NCBI RefSeq assembly: GCF_002251365.1 | Contig: NZ_NPJH01000077.1 | Span: 1 to 43,394, forward strand | Length of the DNA: 43,394 nucleotides | Direction of reading: 5' to 3' | Origin: Prevotella sp. P3-122 | Lineage (GTDB): Bacteria > Bacteroidota > Bacteroidia > Bacteroidales > Bacteroidaceae | Part shown: positions 7,233 to 16,409 of the stretch, one piece after another | Layout of the letters: the number at the start of each line of letters is the position of its first letter | How positions within the stretch are numbered: the first letter of the stretch is position 1 | The notes under the pieces: model-generated | What the model was told of the DNA's origin: nothing | What the model saw: the letters and a program-made list of their open reading frames with translations, nothing else | Database searches by the model: none | Translations under genes and position numbers: made by a program

Positions 7233-9563
7233 ATGATGAAAAGAAAGCAGATTTTATTGATTTTTTTATTGACTTTTTTCACCAGCATGTTTGGGCAGAA
7301 TCAGATAAAAGGTTTGATTATATCTGAAAAGGGTGAACCTTTGGCGTTTGCCAACGTAGTGCTCTTGAATCGTCAGGATTCGGTTTTCATCAATGGCACT
7401 GTAAGTGGAGCAGATGGCAGCTTTAGCATCGACTCTTCCTGCAATGGAGGAATCATAAAGGTGACATCCGTAGGCTATAAGACGATCTGCAAGGATTGCA
7501 CAGGTGAGAATGTGGGCATTATAAAGATGGAAGAAGACAGTAAGATGCTCGGCGAAGTTGTCGTGAAGTCATCCCTGCCTAAGACTATCCTGAAGAATGG
7601 CGGAATGACGACAACCGTTGTCGGATCCGTACTTGAGAAGGCAGGTACCATGGAGAACCTGCTCGACCGCATACCTAACGTTTCTGCCCAAAATGGCAGC
7701 ATCAAGGTATTCGGTCGCGGTGAGCCTGTTATCTATATCAATGGACGACAGATGAGAGACAAGAGCGAGCTGGACCGTTTGCTTTCCGACAACATCAAGT
7801 CGGTGGAAGTCATCACTAACCCTGGTTCTCGTTATGCAGCCAGCACCAAGGCGGTCATCCGTATCACAACGAAGAAGATACAAGGCGAGGGCTTCGGGTT
7901 TGATGCGATGACTACTGGTGAGTATGATGAGGAGAAAAACTTCGGTGGATATAGCCAATTGAATATGAGCTATCGCAAGAATGGCTTAGAGCTGAGCGCA
8001 TACGCTTTTGGAGCAAGACAATACCAGCCAGACAATAAAGACTTACAGCAGAAGACTTATCTTGACAAGACCTGGAACCAGAAGAGTGAAATCAGACAAG
8101 TAGGTGTTGTCGAAGCCATGAACTTTCGATTGGATGCCAGCTACCAGTTGGATGCCAACAATTCTATAGGTGCCAACTTCGGTTTTCTTAGAAATCCTAA
8201 GCAAACATGGAACGGCGATATGAGTTCTTCTATATTGCAAGACGAAGAATTGTCTGAAAATTCTGATAGTCATGCTGATTTCTTTTGGCAGAAGAATAAT
8301 CTTTCAAGTAATATTTACTATGTAGGAAAGATTGGTAAGCTCAGCATCGATTTCAATACAGATTGGCTATGGTCGAAGGAATACCAGAACGATGTTACAA
8401 AAGAGCGATACCAGGAAGTGGGAATGAATGCACAAGGACAAACGGCTCACAGCTTGACTAACAAGGACTATCATCTGCTCGCTTCCAAACTGGTGCTTTC
8501 TTATCCATTATTAGGTGGTAATTTGTCTTTGGGTGGTGAATATTCCAACACCCATCGTACTTCAAAGTACCAAGTGGTGCCAACCAACTTGGTAGCGGAT
8601 GACGACAGCCGTATTACAGAAAGCATGACATCTTCATTCTTGACCTATTCAAGAGATTTCGGTGATCTGAATTTGGAGGCAGGTATGAGATACGAGTACA
8701 TCGACTTCAATTACTATGAATATGGCAAGTATGTGCCAGAGCAAAGCAAGTCGTACGGCAATTGGTTCCCATCGCTCAATCTGTCGATACCTGTTGGAAA
8801 AGTGCAGATGCAGCTGAGCTATGCAGCCGACATTAATCGTCCTTCCTATCCTAATTTGCGCAGTGGCATTCAGTATGATAACCGATACACGTATGAAACG
8901 GGAAATCCATTTCTGGTATCTCAGACAAGCAGAAATCTCAACTACGAGTTGGCTTACAAATGGTTGACATTCGATATGACCTATAGCCATACTTCCAATC
9001 CGATTATATCCACAGTGGAGACTTATAAGGATAATCCTGCAATAGGTTTGATGAAGCCAGTGAATGGAAATTCGTATAATGACGTAGCTGCATCCATCAA
9101 CTTGCGCCCTTCGTTTGGCATCTGGTATCCTTCGCTTACAGCATCCATTGACAAGCAATGGTTTGATATGGAGACGCACGATGGAAAATCACTCAACAAG
9201 CCAATGGCTTCATTCCGTTTTGATAACACCCTCAACACCAAGCTGGGAATGTTTACGTGGATGATGTCGTATATCACGAAAGGCCATGAAGAGAATCAGT
9301 ATCTGTACAAGCCAATGTTTTGCACGAATGTTTCCGCATATAAGGCTTTATTGAAAGACCATTTGTCGTTTCAGCTCTTCATCTATGATTTGTTCGGGAC
9401 AAGCGATAGCCACATGATTGCTCATTTTGGCAAAATAAAGGAAATGGTGTATGATGGACTGTCAACAAGCAAAGTGTCTCTTACTATACGATATAAGTTC
9501 AACACAGCAAGAAGCAAGTATCAGGGCACTGGTGCAGGCCTGAGTCAGAAAAACAGAATGTAA
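7233..9563 (+). CDS. Outer-membrane beta-barrel protein (TonB-receptor-like)
   Basis: The 776-residue product has a signal peptide (about residues 1-22, ending near MFGQ). A CarboxypepD-regulatory-like beta-sandwich follows at about 23-105, with IKGLIISEKGEPLAFANVVL. A plug-like segment covers about 110-215, with LLDRIPNVSAQNGSIKVFGR and VIYINGRQM. A long beta-barrel rich in aromatic and polar alternation runs to the C-terminus. This architecture matches the outer-membrane beta-barrel family common in Bacteroidota, often found next to peptide exporters and two-component systems. It lies between the GNAT-like fragment and the C39 exporter stub, so a role in moving a peptide or metabolite across the outer membrane is suggested. 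It is intact, unlike both neighbours. Composition is AT-richer than the flanking core genes. Confidence 0.85.
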   Translation: MMKRKQILLIFLLTFFTSMFGQNQIKGLIISEKGEPLAFANVVLLNRQDSVFINGTVSGADGSFSIDSSCNGGIIKVTSVGYKTICKDCTGENVGIIKMEEDSKMLGEVVVKSSLPKTILKNGGMTTTVVGSVLEKAGTMENLLDRIPNVSAQNGSIKVFGRGEPVIYINGRQMRDKSELDRLLSDNIKSVEVITNPGSRYAASTKAVIRITTKKIQGEGFGFDAMTTGEYDEEKNFGGYSQLNMSYRKNGLELSAYAFGARQYQPDNKDLQQKTYLDKTWNQKSEIRQVGVVEAMNFRLDASYQLDANNSIGANFGFLRNPKQTWNGDMSSSILQDEELSENSDSHADFFWQKNNLSSNIYYVGKIGKLSIDFNTDWLWSKEYQNDVTKERYQEVGMNAQGQTAHSLTNKDYHLLASKLVLSYPLLGGNLSLGGEYSNTHRTSKYQVVPTNLVADDDSRITESMTSSFLTYSRDFGDLNLEAGMRYEYIDFNYYEYGKYVPEQSKSYGNWFPSLNLSIPVGKVQMQLSYAADINRPSYPNLRSGIQYDNRYTYETGNPFLVSQTSRNLNYELAYKWLTFDMTYSHTSNPIISTVETYKDNPAIGLMKPVNGNSYNDVAASINLRPSFGIWYPSLTASIDKQWFDMETHDGKSLNKPMASFRFDNTLNTKLGMFTWMMSYITKGHEENQYLYKPMFCTNVSAYKALLKDHLSFQLFIYDLFGTSDSHMIAHFGKIKEMVYDGLSTSKVSLTIRYKFNTARSKYQGTGAGLSQKNRM

Positions 9564-9579
9564 ATTCAGATCTTTTCAA

Positions 9580-9753
9580 ATGAAGAAAATAGAAATCATA
9601 CATCAACATGATACGATGCAATGTGGCATAGCCTGCTTGCAAATGATTTGCAAATATTTCGGCAGAGAATATTCTATGAATTCTCTGTCGAAACTTTGTT
9701 TTGCCACTACGGAGGGGGTGTCTCTGCTAGGTATCAATGAAGCTGCAAAGTAA
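9580..9753 (+). pseudogene. Truncated C39 peptidase / ABC exporter stub
   Basis: This 57-codon frame begins MKKIEIIHQHDTMQCGIACL. It matches the start of the C39 bacteriocin-processing peptidase domain found at the N-terminus of peptidase-containing ABC exporters, including the oxyanion Gln (Q9) and catalytic Cys (C15). It ends at EGVSLLGINEAAK followed by a stop. The catalytic His and Asp, the membrane domain and the ATPase (over 600 residues) are missing, and none of the downstream 185 bases resemble them. It starts 16 bases after the outer-membrane protein gene, as expected for an operon partner. C39 exporters cleave double-glycine leaders, which is the main hint that the island once handled a leader peptide. 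Confidence 0.75.
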
Positions 9754-9938
9754 GCGAGTATATTTTGCAAGTATTATTTTGTTGCCATTACCATAAATGT
9801 GTCTACCTATGAATAAAGCAGGTTAACTCCTTATCTCACGCCTATGCTTTTTCCAAGGAAAACTGATTTTTCTCATATTATTTACTCCGTATCGGATATT
9901 TTTCTTAATTTTGCATCAGTTTCCAAAAAATGACGTAA
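9754..9938. other. Junction region between island and murF-alr
   Basis: No continuation of the C39 exporter is visible in any frame here, and there is no repeat, tRNA or integrase. The segment is AT-rich and ends with the murF-alr promoter. It probably includes the right breakpoint of the deletion that removed the exporter body. Confidence 0.4.
9906..9913 (+). promoter_or_regulatory. Promoter -7 box for murF-alr
   Basis: TAATTTTG fits TAnnTTTG and is followed by C. It lies 25 bases before the ATG at 9939, a normal leader length. No clear -33 TTG box is seen. Confidence 0.5.
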
Positions 9939-12419
9939 ATGAGATATACTATCGAGAAAGTAACCACACTGATAGGTGCGCGTCGCTATGGCGATACGGA
10001 TGCCGATGTGAGCTTCGTGCTGACAGACAGCCGGTCACTCTGTTTCCCTGAGGAGACACTGTTTTTCGCATTAAAGTCCGAACGCAATGACGGACACAAC
10101 TTCATACCAGAGCTTTACCGCCGCGGGGTGCGCAACTTTGTTGTCAGCAGCGTACCCAAAGGATGGGCCTCGGACTATCCTGGGGTAAACTTCCTGAAAG
10201 TTGTCAATACCCTCGAAGCACTTCAGCGTCTGGCCGAGCGCCACCGTGACGAGTTCAACATACCTGTCGTGGGCATCACTGGCAGCAACGGCAAGACCAT
10301 GGTAAAAGAGTGGCTGTACCAGTTGCTGTCACCAACGCTGTTCGTTACCCGCTCACCCCGCAGCTACAATTCCCAGATAGGAGTCCCGCTGAGCGTATGG
10401 CTCATGGACACCAACACACAGGTGGGAGTGTTCGAGGCGGGAATAAGCCAGCCTGGAGAGATGCTGGCCCTGCGTGACATCATCCAGCCCTCGATAGCAG
10501 TACTGACAAATCTTGGAGCTGCCCATGACGAGAACTTTGACGGGCGTGAGGACAAATGCCGTGAGAAGCTCATTCTCTTTCACGATGCAAAGACCATTGT
10601 CTACAATCTGGATGACACCATTGTGGCTAAAGTAGTGGAGACTTCCGCCGACTGCTCCGGCGAGCGTTTGGCATGGTCGGCCACCGACCCTACGGCTGCG
10701 ATGTATATACAATCGGTTGTCAAGGAGGGCGACCACACCATAGTGACATATATATATAAAGGTGGAGAGCCGGAGAAATACACCATACCGTTCATAGACG
10801 ACGCCTCTGTGGAGAACTCCGTAATCTGCGCAGCTGTCGCACTAAGGCTTGGCGTGCCGGCCGCAACAGTATGCGAGAGGATGGCTACCCTGGAGCCTGT
10901 CGCCATGCGTCTGGAGGTGAAGGAGGGCAACAACGGATGTACGCTCATCAACGACTCCTACAACTCCGACATAAACTCGCTCGACATTGCCCTGGACTTC
11001 ATGAACCGCCGTCCCGACCACAAGGGGCGCAGGCGCACACTCATACTGAGCGACATATTCCAGAGCGGCATGGAGCCTCAGGAGCTATACAAGGAGGTTA
11101 GTGACCTCGCACGGAAGCGCGGAGTTGTGAAGTTCATAGGCATAGGACCAGCGCTGACAACCAATGCGGGCAGTATACAGATATCGGAGAAATATTTCTT
11201 CAGCACCGTGCAGCAGTTCATCAGCAGCAACGTGTTCCACTCGCTGAGCGATGAGGTGATACTGCTCAAGGGCGCCCGGCAGTTTGGTTTCGACAGGATT
11301 ACGGAGCTGCTCGTCCGCAAGGTGCATGAGACCATATTGGAAGTCAACCTGAATGCCATCGTCAAGAACCTCAACTGGTACCGCTCGTTCATGAAGCCGG
11401 AGACAAAGCTGGTGTGCATGATAAAGGCAGATGCCTACGGAGCCGGCAGCGTAGAGATAGCCAAGACGCTGCAAGACCACCGGGTAGACTACCTCGCGGT
11501 GGCAGTTGCCGACGAGGGGGCGACCCTCCGCCGCAACGGCATTACGAGCAACATCATGGTGATGAACCCCGAGATGACGGCCTTCAAGACGATGTTTGAC
11601 TACGACCTGGAGCCAGAGGTATACAACTTCCGCATACTGGACGCACTCATCAAGGCTGCAGAGAAGGAAGGCATCACTGGCTACCCCGTACACATAAAGC
11701 TCGACACGGGCATGCACAGACTTGGTTTCGACCCCATCGCCGACATTGACAAGCTGGTAGACAGGCTGCATCGCCAGAACGCCATCATACCACGCTCGGT
11801 ATTCTCACACTTTGTTGGTGCAGACAGCGACAACTTCGATGACTTCTCCGCACGCCAGTTTGCTCTCTTCGACGAGGGCAGCAGACGGCTGCAGGCAGCC
11901 TTCGAGCACAAGATACTCCGCCACATGGACAACTCTGCCGGCATAGAGCACTTCCCCGAGAGGCAGATGGACATGTGCCGTCTGGGACTAGGACTATATG
12001 GTGTGAACCCGCGCGACAACAGCATCATCAACAACGTCAGCTCGCTGAAGACCACCATTCTCCAGCTCAGGGAGGTCACTCCTCCCGACACCATCGGCTA
12101 CAGCCGTCGCGGGACGATAGGCAAGCCTTCGGTGATAGCAGCTATTCCAATAGGCTATGCCGACGGACTTGACCGTCATCTGGGCAACCGCCACTGCTAC
12201 TGCCTTGTCAACGGACAAAAGGCTGAGTATGTAGGCAATATCTGTATGGACGTGGCCATGATAGACGTCACGGGAATAGACTGCCACGAGGGTGACAGCG
12301 TTGAGATATTCGGTGACAACCTTCCCGTCACCGTACTGTCTGATGTCCTCGACACCATCCCTTACGAGGTGCTTACAGGCATCAGCAACAGAGTAAAGCG
12401 CATTTATTTCCAAGATTAA
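9939..12419 (+). CDS. murF-alr: Bifunctional MurF ligase / alanine racemase
   Basis: This 826-residue fusion joins two cell-wall enzymes. Residues 1 to about 455 are UDP-N-acetylmuramoyl-tripeptide:D-alanyl-D-alanine ligase, with the ATP loop GITGSNGKT near 109-117 and the Mur-ligase C-terminal segment INDSYNSD near 338. Residues from about 460 onward are alanine racemase. Its PLP lysine lies in KADAYG (K496), the catalytic Tyr in IGYSRRG (Y721), and a CMDVAMIDVT segment is near 770. Fusion of D-Ala production or supply with the D-Ala-D-Ala ligation step is a recognised Bacteroidota arrangement. It is a core gene that marks the right border of the AT-rich island. The start is the first ATG after the promoter box. 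Confidence 0.95.
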   Translation: MRYTIEKVTTLIGARRYGDTDADVSFVLTDSRSLCFPEETLFFALKSERNDGHNFIPELYRRGVRNFVVSSVPKGWASDYPGVNFLKVVNTLEALQRLAERHRDEFNIPVVGITGSNGKTMVKEWLYQLLSPTLFVTRSPRSYNSQIGVPLSVWLMDTNTQVGVFEAGISQPGEMLALRDIIQPSIAVLTNLGAAHDENFDGREDKCREKLILFHDAKTIVYNLDDTIVAKVVETSADCSGERLAWSATDPTAAMYIQSVVKEGDHTIVTYIYKGGEPEKYTIPFIDDASVENSVICAAVALRLGVPAATVCERMATLEPVAMRLEVKEGNNGCTLINDSYNSDINSLDIALDFMNRRPDHKGRRRTLILSDIFQSGMEPQELYKEVSDLARKRGVVKFIGIGPALTTNAGSIQISEKYFFSTVQQFISSNVFHSLSDEVILLKGARQFGFDRITELLVRKVHETILEVNLNAIVKNLNWYRSFMKPETKLVCMIKADAYGAGSVEIAKTLQDHRVDYLAVAVADEGATLRRNGITSNIMVMNPEMTAFKTMFDYDLEPEVYNFRILDALIKAAEKEGITGYPVHIKLDTGMHRLGFDPIADIDKLVDRLHRQNAIIPRSVFSHFVGADSDNFDDFSARQFALFDEGSRRLQAAFEHKILRHMDNSAGIEHFPERQMDMCRLGLGLYGVNPRDNSIINNVSSLKTTILQLREVTPPDTIGYSRRGTIGKPSVIAAIPIGYADGLDRHLGNRHCYCLVNGQKAEYVGNICMDVAMIDVTGIDCHEGDSVEIFGDNLPVTVLSDVLDTIPYEVLTGISNRVKRIYFQD

Positions 12420-12428
12420 TAACAAAAT

Positions 12429-12465
12429 GGTGCAAGGATAAGAAATTTTTTCGTATCTTTGCACC
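12429..12465 (+). promoter_or_regulatory. Hairpin overlapping the promoter of the EIIC gene
   Basis: GGTGCAAGGATA (12429-12440) pairs with TATCTTTGCACC (12454-12465) with one G-U, leaving a 13-base T-rich loop. The right arm contains TATCTTTG (12454-12461), a good TAnnTTTG -7 box, with the ATG at 12513. The same bases could therefore act as a terminator-like stem for murF-alr (9 bases after its stop) and as the promoter of the next operon. Confidence 0.5.
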
Positions 12466-12512
12466 AATACTATTTATAAAAACTACATCCTGATATCAAT
12501 TACAACAATCTC

Positions 12513-13886
12513 ATGGAACAAGTATTCAGTTACATTATCGGTCTCGGTGCAGCCGTCATGATGCCAATCATCTTCACCGTACTCGGAGTATGTATAGGCA
12601 TCAAGTTCTCAAAAGCCCTGAAAAGCGGACTCTATGTAGGAGTCGGTTTCGTTGGTCTTAGCGTCATCACAGCCCTTCTAACCAGCTCACTGGGCCCTGC
12701 CCTCTCAGACGTTGTGAGGATATACGGCTTGGAACTGAAAGTCTTTGACATGGGATGGCCAGCTGCCGCCTCAGTGGCATACAACACCCTCGTAGGCTCG
12801 TTCATCATTCCCGTATGCCTTGGTGTCAACTTAGTGTTGCTGCTGCTCGGCTGCACACGCACAGTGAACATCGACCTCTGGAACTACTGGCATTTCGCCT
12901 TCATCGGTGCCGTGGTATACTTCATGACCCAAAGCGTAGCATGGGGGTTCTTCGCCGCCATCGTCTGCTATGTCATAACCCTGGTGCTTGCCGACATCAC
13001 AGCAAAGCGTTTCCAGAAATTCTATCCCGGCATGGAGGGAATTAGCATCCCGCAACCATTCTGCCAGGGCTTCATGCCGTTTGCCGTCGCTATAAACAAG
13101 GCACTCGACTATGTTCCCGGCATCAACAAGGTAAACATCGACTCCGAGGGTATGAAGAAGAAGTTCGGCCTCTTCGGCGAGCCCCTTGTGCTTGGTGTCA
13201 TCATCGGCATCATCATAGGCTGCCTGGCATGCAAGGACTTCACCGAGATGGTTGACAAGATACCCGCCACACTGGGCCTCGGCATCAAGATGGGTGCGGT
13301 GATGGAGCTTATCCCACGCATCACGTCACTCTTCATCGAGGGTCTGAAGCCTATCAGCGAGGCTACCCGTGAGCTTATAGCAAAGAAGTTCGGTGGCAAG
13401 AAGGAACTTTACATCGGTATGTCTCCGGCTCTCGTTATTGGTCACCCCACCACTCTCGTAGTGTCGTTACTACTCATTCCTGTCACCTTGGTACTGGCCG
13501 TTGTTCTGCCCGGCAACCAGTTCCTGCCGCTGGCATCTCTTGCCGGAATGTTCTATGTCTTCGTAATGGTACTTCCGTTTACCAACGGCAACGTTCTGCG
13601 CAGCTTCATCGTCGGCCTCATTGTAATGGCCATAGGTCTGTACTTCGTGACATGGATGGCTCCCGACTTCACCGCTGCCGCCCACTATGTACAGGAGATA
13701 CACCCGGAGGATGCCTCCGTGGCCGTACCATCCGGTTTCGAGGCTGGTGCCCTTGACTTTGCGTCCAGCCCACTCTCCACGATCATCTACGCCTGCATGA
13801 AATACCTGAGCTATATCGGCGCCGGCATCCTGGCACTCGGCACCATAGCCCTCGTACTTTGGAACAGGAAGAAGATTAACGGCTAA
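12513..13886 (+). CDS. PTS galactitol-family IIC-like permease without partner subunits
   Basis: The 457-residue product is a polytopic membrane protein with about ten hydrophobic segments. It resembles the EIIC(Gat) family: an N-terminal GLGAAVMMPIIFTVLG segment, and a later conserved block with GINKVNIDSEGMKKKFGLFG and PALVIGHPTTLVVSLLL. EIIC forms the sugar channel; the phosphate-carrying EIIA and EIIB are separate proteins and are not encoded beside it. Bacteroidota generally lack a sugar PTS, so it probably works as an uncoupled permease. It is followed 67 bases later by an isomerase of the pectin/uronate pathway and then by a hexuronate-type MFS, so a keto-deoxy-uronate or related acid sugar is the likely cargo. 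Substrate is inferred from context only. Confidence 0.8.
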   Translation: MEQVFSYIIGLGAAVMMPIIFTVLGVCIGIKFSKALKSGLYVGVGFVGLSVITALLTSSLGPALSDVVRIYGLELKVFDMGWPAAASVAYNTLVGSFIIPVCLGVNLVLLLLGCTRTVNIDLWNYWHFAFIGAVVYFMTQSVAWGFFAAIVCYVITLVLADITAKRFQKFYPGMEGISIPQPFCQGFMPFAVAINKALDYVPGINKVNIDSEGMKKKFGLFGEPLVLGVIIGIIIGCLACKDFTEMVDKIPATLGLGIKMGAVMELIPRITSLFIEGLKPISEATRELIAKKFGGKKELYIGMSPALVIGHPTTLVVSLLLIPVTLVLAVVLPGNQFLPLASLAGMFYVFVMVLPFTNGNVLRSFIVGLIVMAIGLYFVTWMAPDFTAAAHYVQEIHPEDASVAVPSGFEAGALDFASSPLSTIIYACMKYLSYIGAGILALGTIALVLWNRKKING

Positions 13887-13953
13887 TCTTAGTCCGTCAG
13901 CTCCATCCACTCTTTTAGCTATATAGCATCAACAAAAACTATAATAAAGAACA

Positions 13954-14889
13954 ATGAAGAAAAACCTGTTTTTATCACTCGCTCTCATGGCAACAGCCAT
14001 GTCAGCCTCAGCACAAGTAAGCTACACAACCCAGACAGCCTGCCACCCGGCAGACGTCAAGCACTATGACACACAGACCCTGCGCGACCGCTTTGTAATG
14101 GAGAAGGTGATGGTCAACGACCAGATAACACTCACCTACTCTATGTACGACCGCTTCGTCTTCGGTGGAGCAGTGCCTGTAAGCCGTGAGCTGAAACTGG
14201 ACACCATCGACCCTCTGAAGGCTGAATACTTCCTCTTCAACCGTGAGCTTGGCGTCATCAACACTGGCGGCGAGGGCTCGGTAGTGGTTGACGGCGTTGA
14301 GTATCCTCTCAACTTCAAGGAGGCGCTCTATGTAGGCCGTGGCAACAAGGAAGTAATCTTCCGCTCTAAGGATGCCACGAAGCCAGCCAAGTTCTACATC
14401 AACTCCGCTACTGCCCACAGGGCCTACAAGACCCAGTGGATAACCCTCGACGGCCGCAAGAACGGCAAGATACAGTCGCTGAAGGCCAATGTCATCAAGG
14501 CAGGCTCTATGGAAGAGAGCAACAAGCGCGAGATCAACCAGCTCATCGTCAACAACGTGCTGCAGGAAGGCCCGTGCCAGCTCCAGATGGGTCTCACCAT
14601 CCTGGCTCCAGGCTCTGTATGGAACACCATGCCTCCTCACACACACGGCCGCCGCATCGAGGCATACTACTATTTCAACCTCCCCGAGGGCAACACCATT
14701 TGCCATGTCATGGGACAGCCGCAGGAGAGCCGCGTGGTGTGGTTGCACAACGAGCAGGCCATCATGTCGCCGGAGTGGTCTATCCACGCAGCCTCAGCAA
14801 CATACAACTACATGTTCATCTGGGGTATGGCAGGAGAAAACCTGAACTATGGTGACATGGACAAGATTAAAGTTACTGAACTCAAATAA
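13954..14889 (+). CDS. kduI: Exported 5-keto-4-deoxyuronate isomerase (KduI)
   Basis: This 311-residue cupin enzyme interconverts 5-keto-4-deoxyuronate and 2,5-diketo-3-deoxygluconate, made from unsaturated uronates of pectin or glycosaminoglycans. The four metal ligands of the family are visible: H229 and H231 in PPHTHGRR, E236 in IEAYYYF and H278 in WSIHAA. They have the same mutual spacing as H196, H198, E203 and H245 of the E. coli enzyme. Unusually, the protein begins [20 protein letters not shown] before QVSYTT, a clear signal peptide; the usual enzyme is about 280 residues and cytoplasmic. Isomerisation is therefore predicted in the periplasm, before transport by the flanking permeases. 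No other in-frame Met is near enough to remove the signal without losing conserved sequence. Confidence 0.9.
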   Translation: MKKNLFLSLALMATAMSASAQVSYTTQTACHPADVKHYDTQTLRDRFVMEKVMVNDQITLTYSMYDRFVFGGAVPVSRELKLDTIDPLKAEYFLFNRELGVINTGGEGSVVVDGVEYPLNFKEALYVGRGNKEVIFRSKDATKPAKFYINSATAHRAYKTQWITLDGRKNGKIQSLKANVIKAGSMEESNKREINQLIVNNVLQEGPCQLQMGLTILAPGSVWNTMPPHTHGRRIEAYYYFNLPEGNTICHVMGQPQESRVVWLHNEQAIMSPEWSIHAASATYNYMFIWGMAGENLNYGDMDKIKVTELK

Positions 14890-14931
14890 CATCAGACTGT
14901 TAAAAACTAATCTACTATAACAAACCAAGCT

Positions 14932-16383
14932 ATGACACCTACACAGAACACTAAAATGACCAATTGGAGGTGGATTATCTGCGCCATGCTTTTCTGCGCC
15001 ACCACCATCAATTACATGGACCGTCAGGTACTATCCCTGACATGGAAAGATTTCATTGCCCCCGAATTCCACTGGACCGATGACGACTATGGAACGATAA
15101 CGGGCTTCTTCTCCTTCTTCTATGCCTTTGCGTGCCTTTTTGCAGGAAAATTCGTTGACTGGATGGGAACCAAGAAAGGCTATATGTGGGCTATCTTCAT
15201 CTGGTCGCTTGGTGCATGTATGCACGCCGGTTGCGGCTGGGTAACCATGCAGGTAGAGGGCCTCGACTCTGTAGAAGCCCTGCGCGCCGTACAGGCAGGT
15301 TCCGAAATAGCCGTTGCCATAGCCACGCTGAGCGTATGGCTCTTCCTCACATGCCGCGCAATCCTCGCCCTTGGTGAGGCCGGCAACTTCCCTGCTGCCA
15401 TCAAGGTGACGGCAGAGTATTTCCCGAAGAAAGACCGCGCCTTCTCAACATCCATCTTCAACTCCGGAGCATCCATCGGTGCTCTCGCCGCACCACTCAC
15501 CATCCCTGTCCTGGCCAAGGCTTACGGCTGGGAGATGTCGTTCATCATTATCGGTGCCATAGGCTTCGTATGGATGTTCTTCTGGCATTTCATCTACGAC
15601 AAGCCACAGAACTCAAAGCATGTCAACGAGGCAGAGCTGGCATACATCAACCAGGATGAGCAGCAAGAGGAGAAGACCGTAAAGGAAGAGCAGAAAGACG
15701 AGCGTGTAATCCCATTCCTGAAATGCTTCACCTACCGCCAGACATGGTCGTTCATCGCAGGAAAGTTCTTCACGGATGGTGTATGGTGGTTCTACCTTTT
15801 CTGGGCACCGGCATACTTCTCTGACCAGTTTGGCTACAAGACCTCCGACCCCATGGGACAGGCACTCATCTTCGTGCTCTACCTCATCGTGACCGTACTC
15901 TCTATCTTTGGTGGTTATCTGCCAAAATACTTTGTTGAGAAAAAGGGTATGGAGCCATATGCAGGCCGTATGATAGCAATGCTTATCTTCGCCTTCTTCC
16001 CGCTGTTCGCCCTCTTTGCCCAGCCTCTCGGAGAGTCATCAGCCTGGTACCCTGCCATCATCATCGGTCTTGCCGGTGCTGGTCATCAGGCATGGTCGGC
16101 CAACCTCTTCTCAACGACAGGCGACATGTTCCCCAAGTCAACCATTGCCACCATCACCGGTATTGGCGCCATGGCAGGAGGTCTCGGCTCGCTCATCATC
16201 AACAAGGGTGCGGGCGCACTCTTCACTTACGCAGAGACCCAGGGCTCAGCCTTCATATTCCTATCCTTCGAGGGCAAGCCTGCCGGATATATGATTATCT
16301 TCTGCATCTGCGCCGTTGCATATCTTGTTGCATGGGCATGCATGAAACTCCTTGTGCCCACCTACAAGCCTATCAAGGCATAA
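14932..16383 (+). CDS. MFS transporter, hexuronate (ExuT/ACS) type
   Basis: This 483-residue protein has twelve hydrophobic segments and the anion:cation symporter hallmarks: INYMDRQVLSL in the first helix region near residue 24, FAGKFVDWMGTKKGY in the first loop, and RAILALGEAGNFPAAIK near residue 150. A charged loop of about 25 residues near 235-265 separates the two halves. Such proteins carry hexuronates (glucuronate, galacturonate) or related sugar acids by proton symport across the inner membrane. It follows kduI by 42 bases in the same direction and completes a transport-isomerase unit with the EIIC-like permease. Two different inner-membrane permeases in one operon suggests two related substrates. 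The ligand cannot be fixed from sequence. Confidence 0.85.
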   Translation: MTPTQNTKMTNWRWIICAMLFCATTINYMDRQVLSLTWKDFIAPEFHWTDDDYGTITGFFSFFYAFACLFAGKFVDWMGTKKGYMWAIFIWSLGACMHAGCGWVTMQVEGLDSVEALRAVQAGSEIAVAIATLSVWLFLTCRAILALGEAGNFPAAIKVTAEYFPKKDRAFSTSIFNSGASIGALAAPLTIPVLAKAYGWEMSFIIIGAIGFVWMFFWHFIYDKPQNSKHVNEAELAYINQDEQQEEKTVKEEQKDERVIPFLKCFTYRQTWSFIAGKFFTDGVWWFYLFWAPAYFSDQFGYKTSDPMGQALIFVLYLIVTVLSIFGGYLPKYFVEKKGMEPYAGRMIAMLIFAFFPLFALFAQPLGESSAWYPAIIIGLAGAGHQAWSANLFSTTGDMFPKSTIATITGIGAMAGGLGSLIINKGAGALFTYAETQGSAFIFLSFEGKPAGYMIIFCICAVAYLVAWACMKLLVPTYKPIKA

Positions 16384-16409
16384 TGGCCTGACACAAACAA
16401 GCATAAAAA

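Noticed and set aside
5359..9753. Microcin C-like cluster (MccB-type ThiF enzyme plus MccE-type GNAT)
   Set aside because: The E1-like protein is shorter than MccB, no heptapeptide gene is visible and the exporter stub is of the C39 type, so the specific assignment is not supported.
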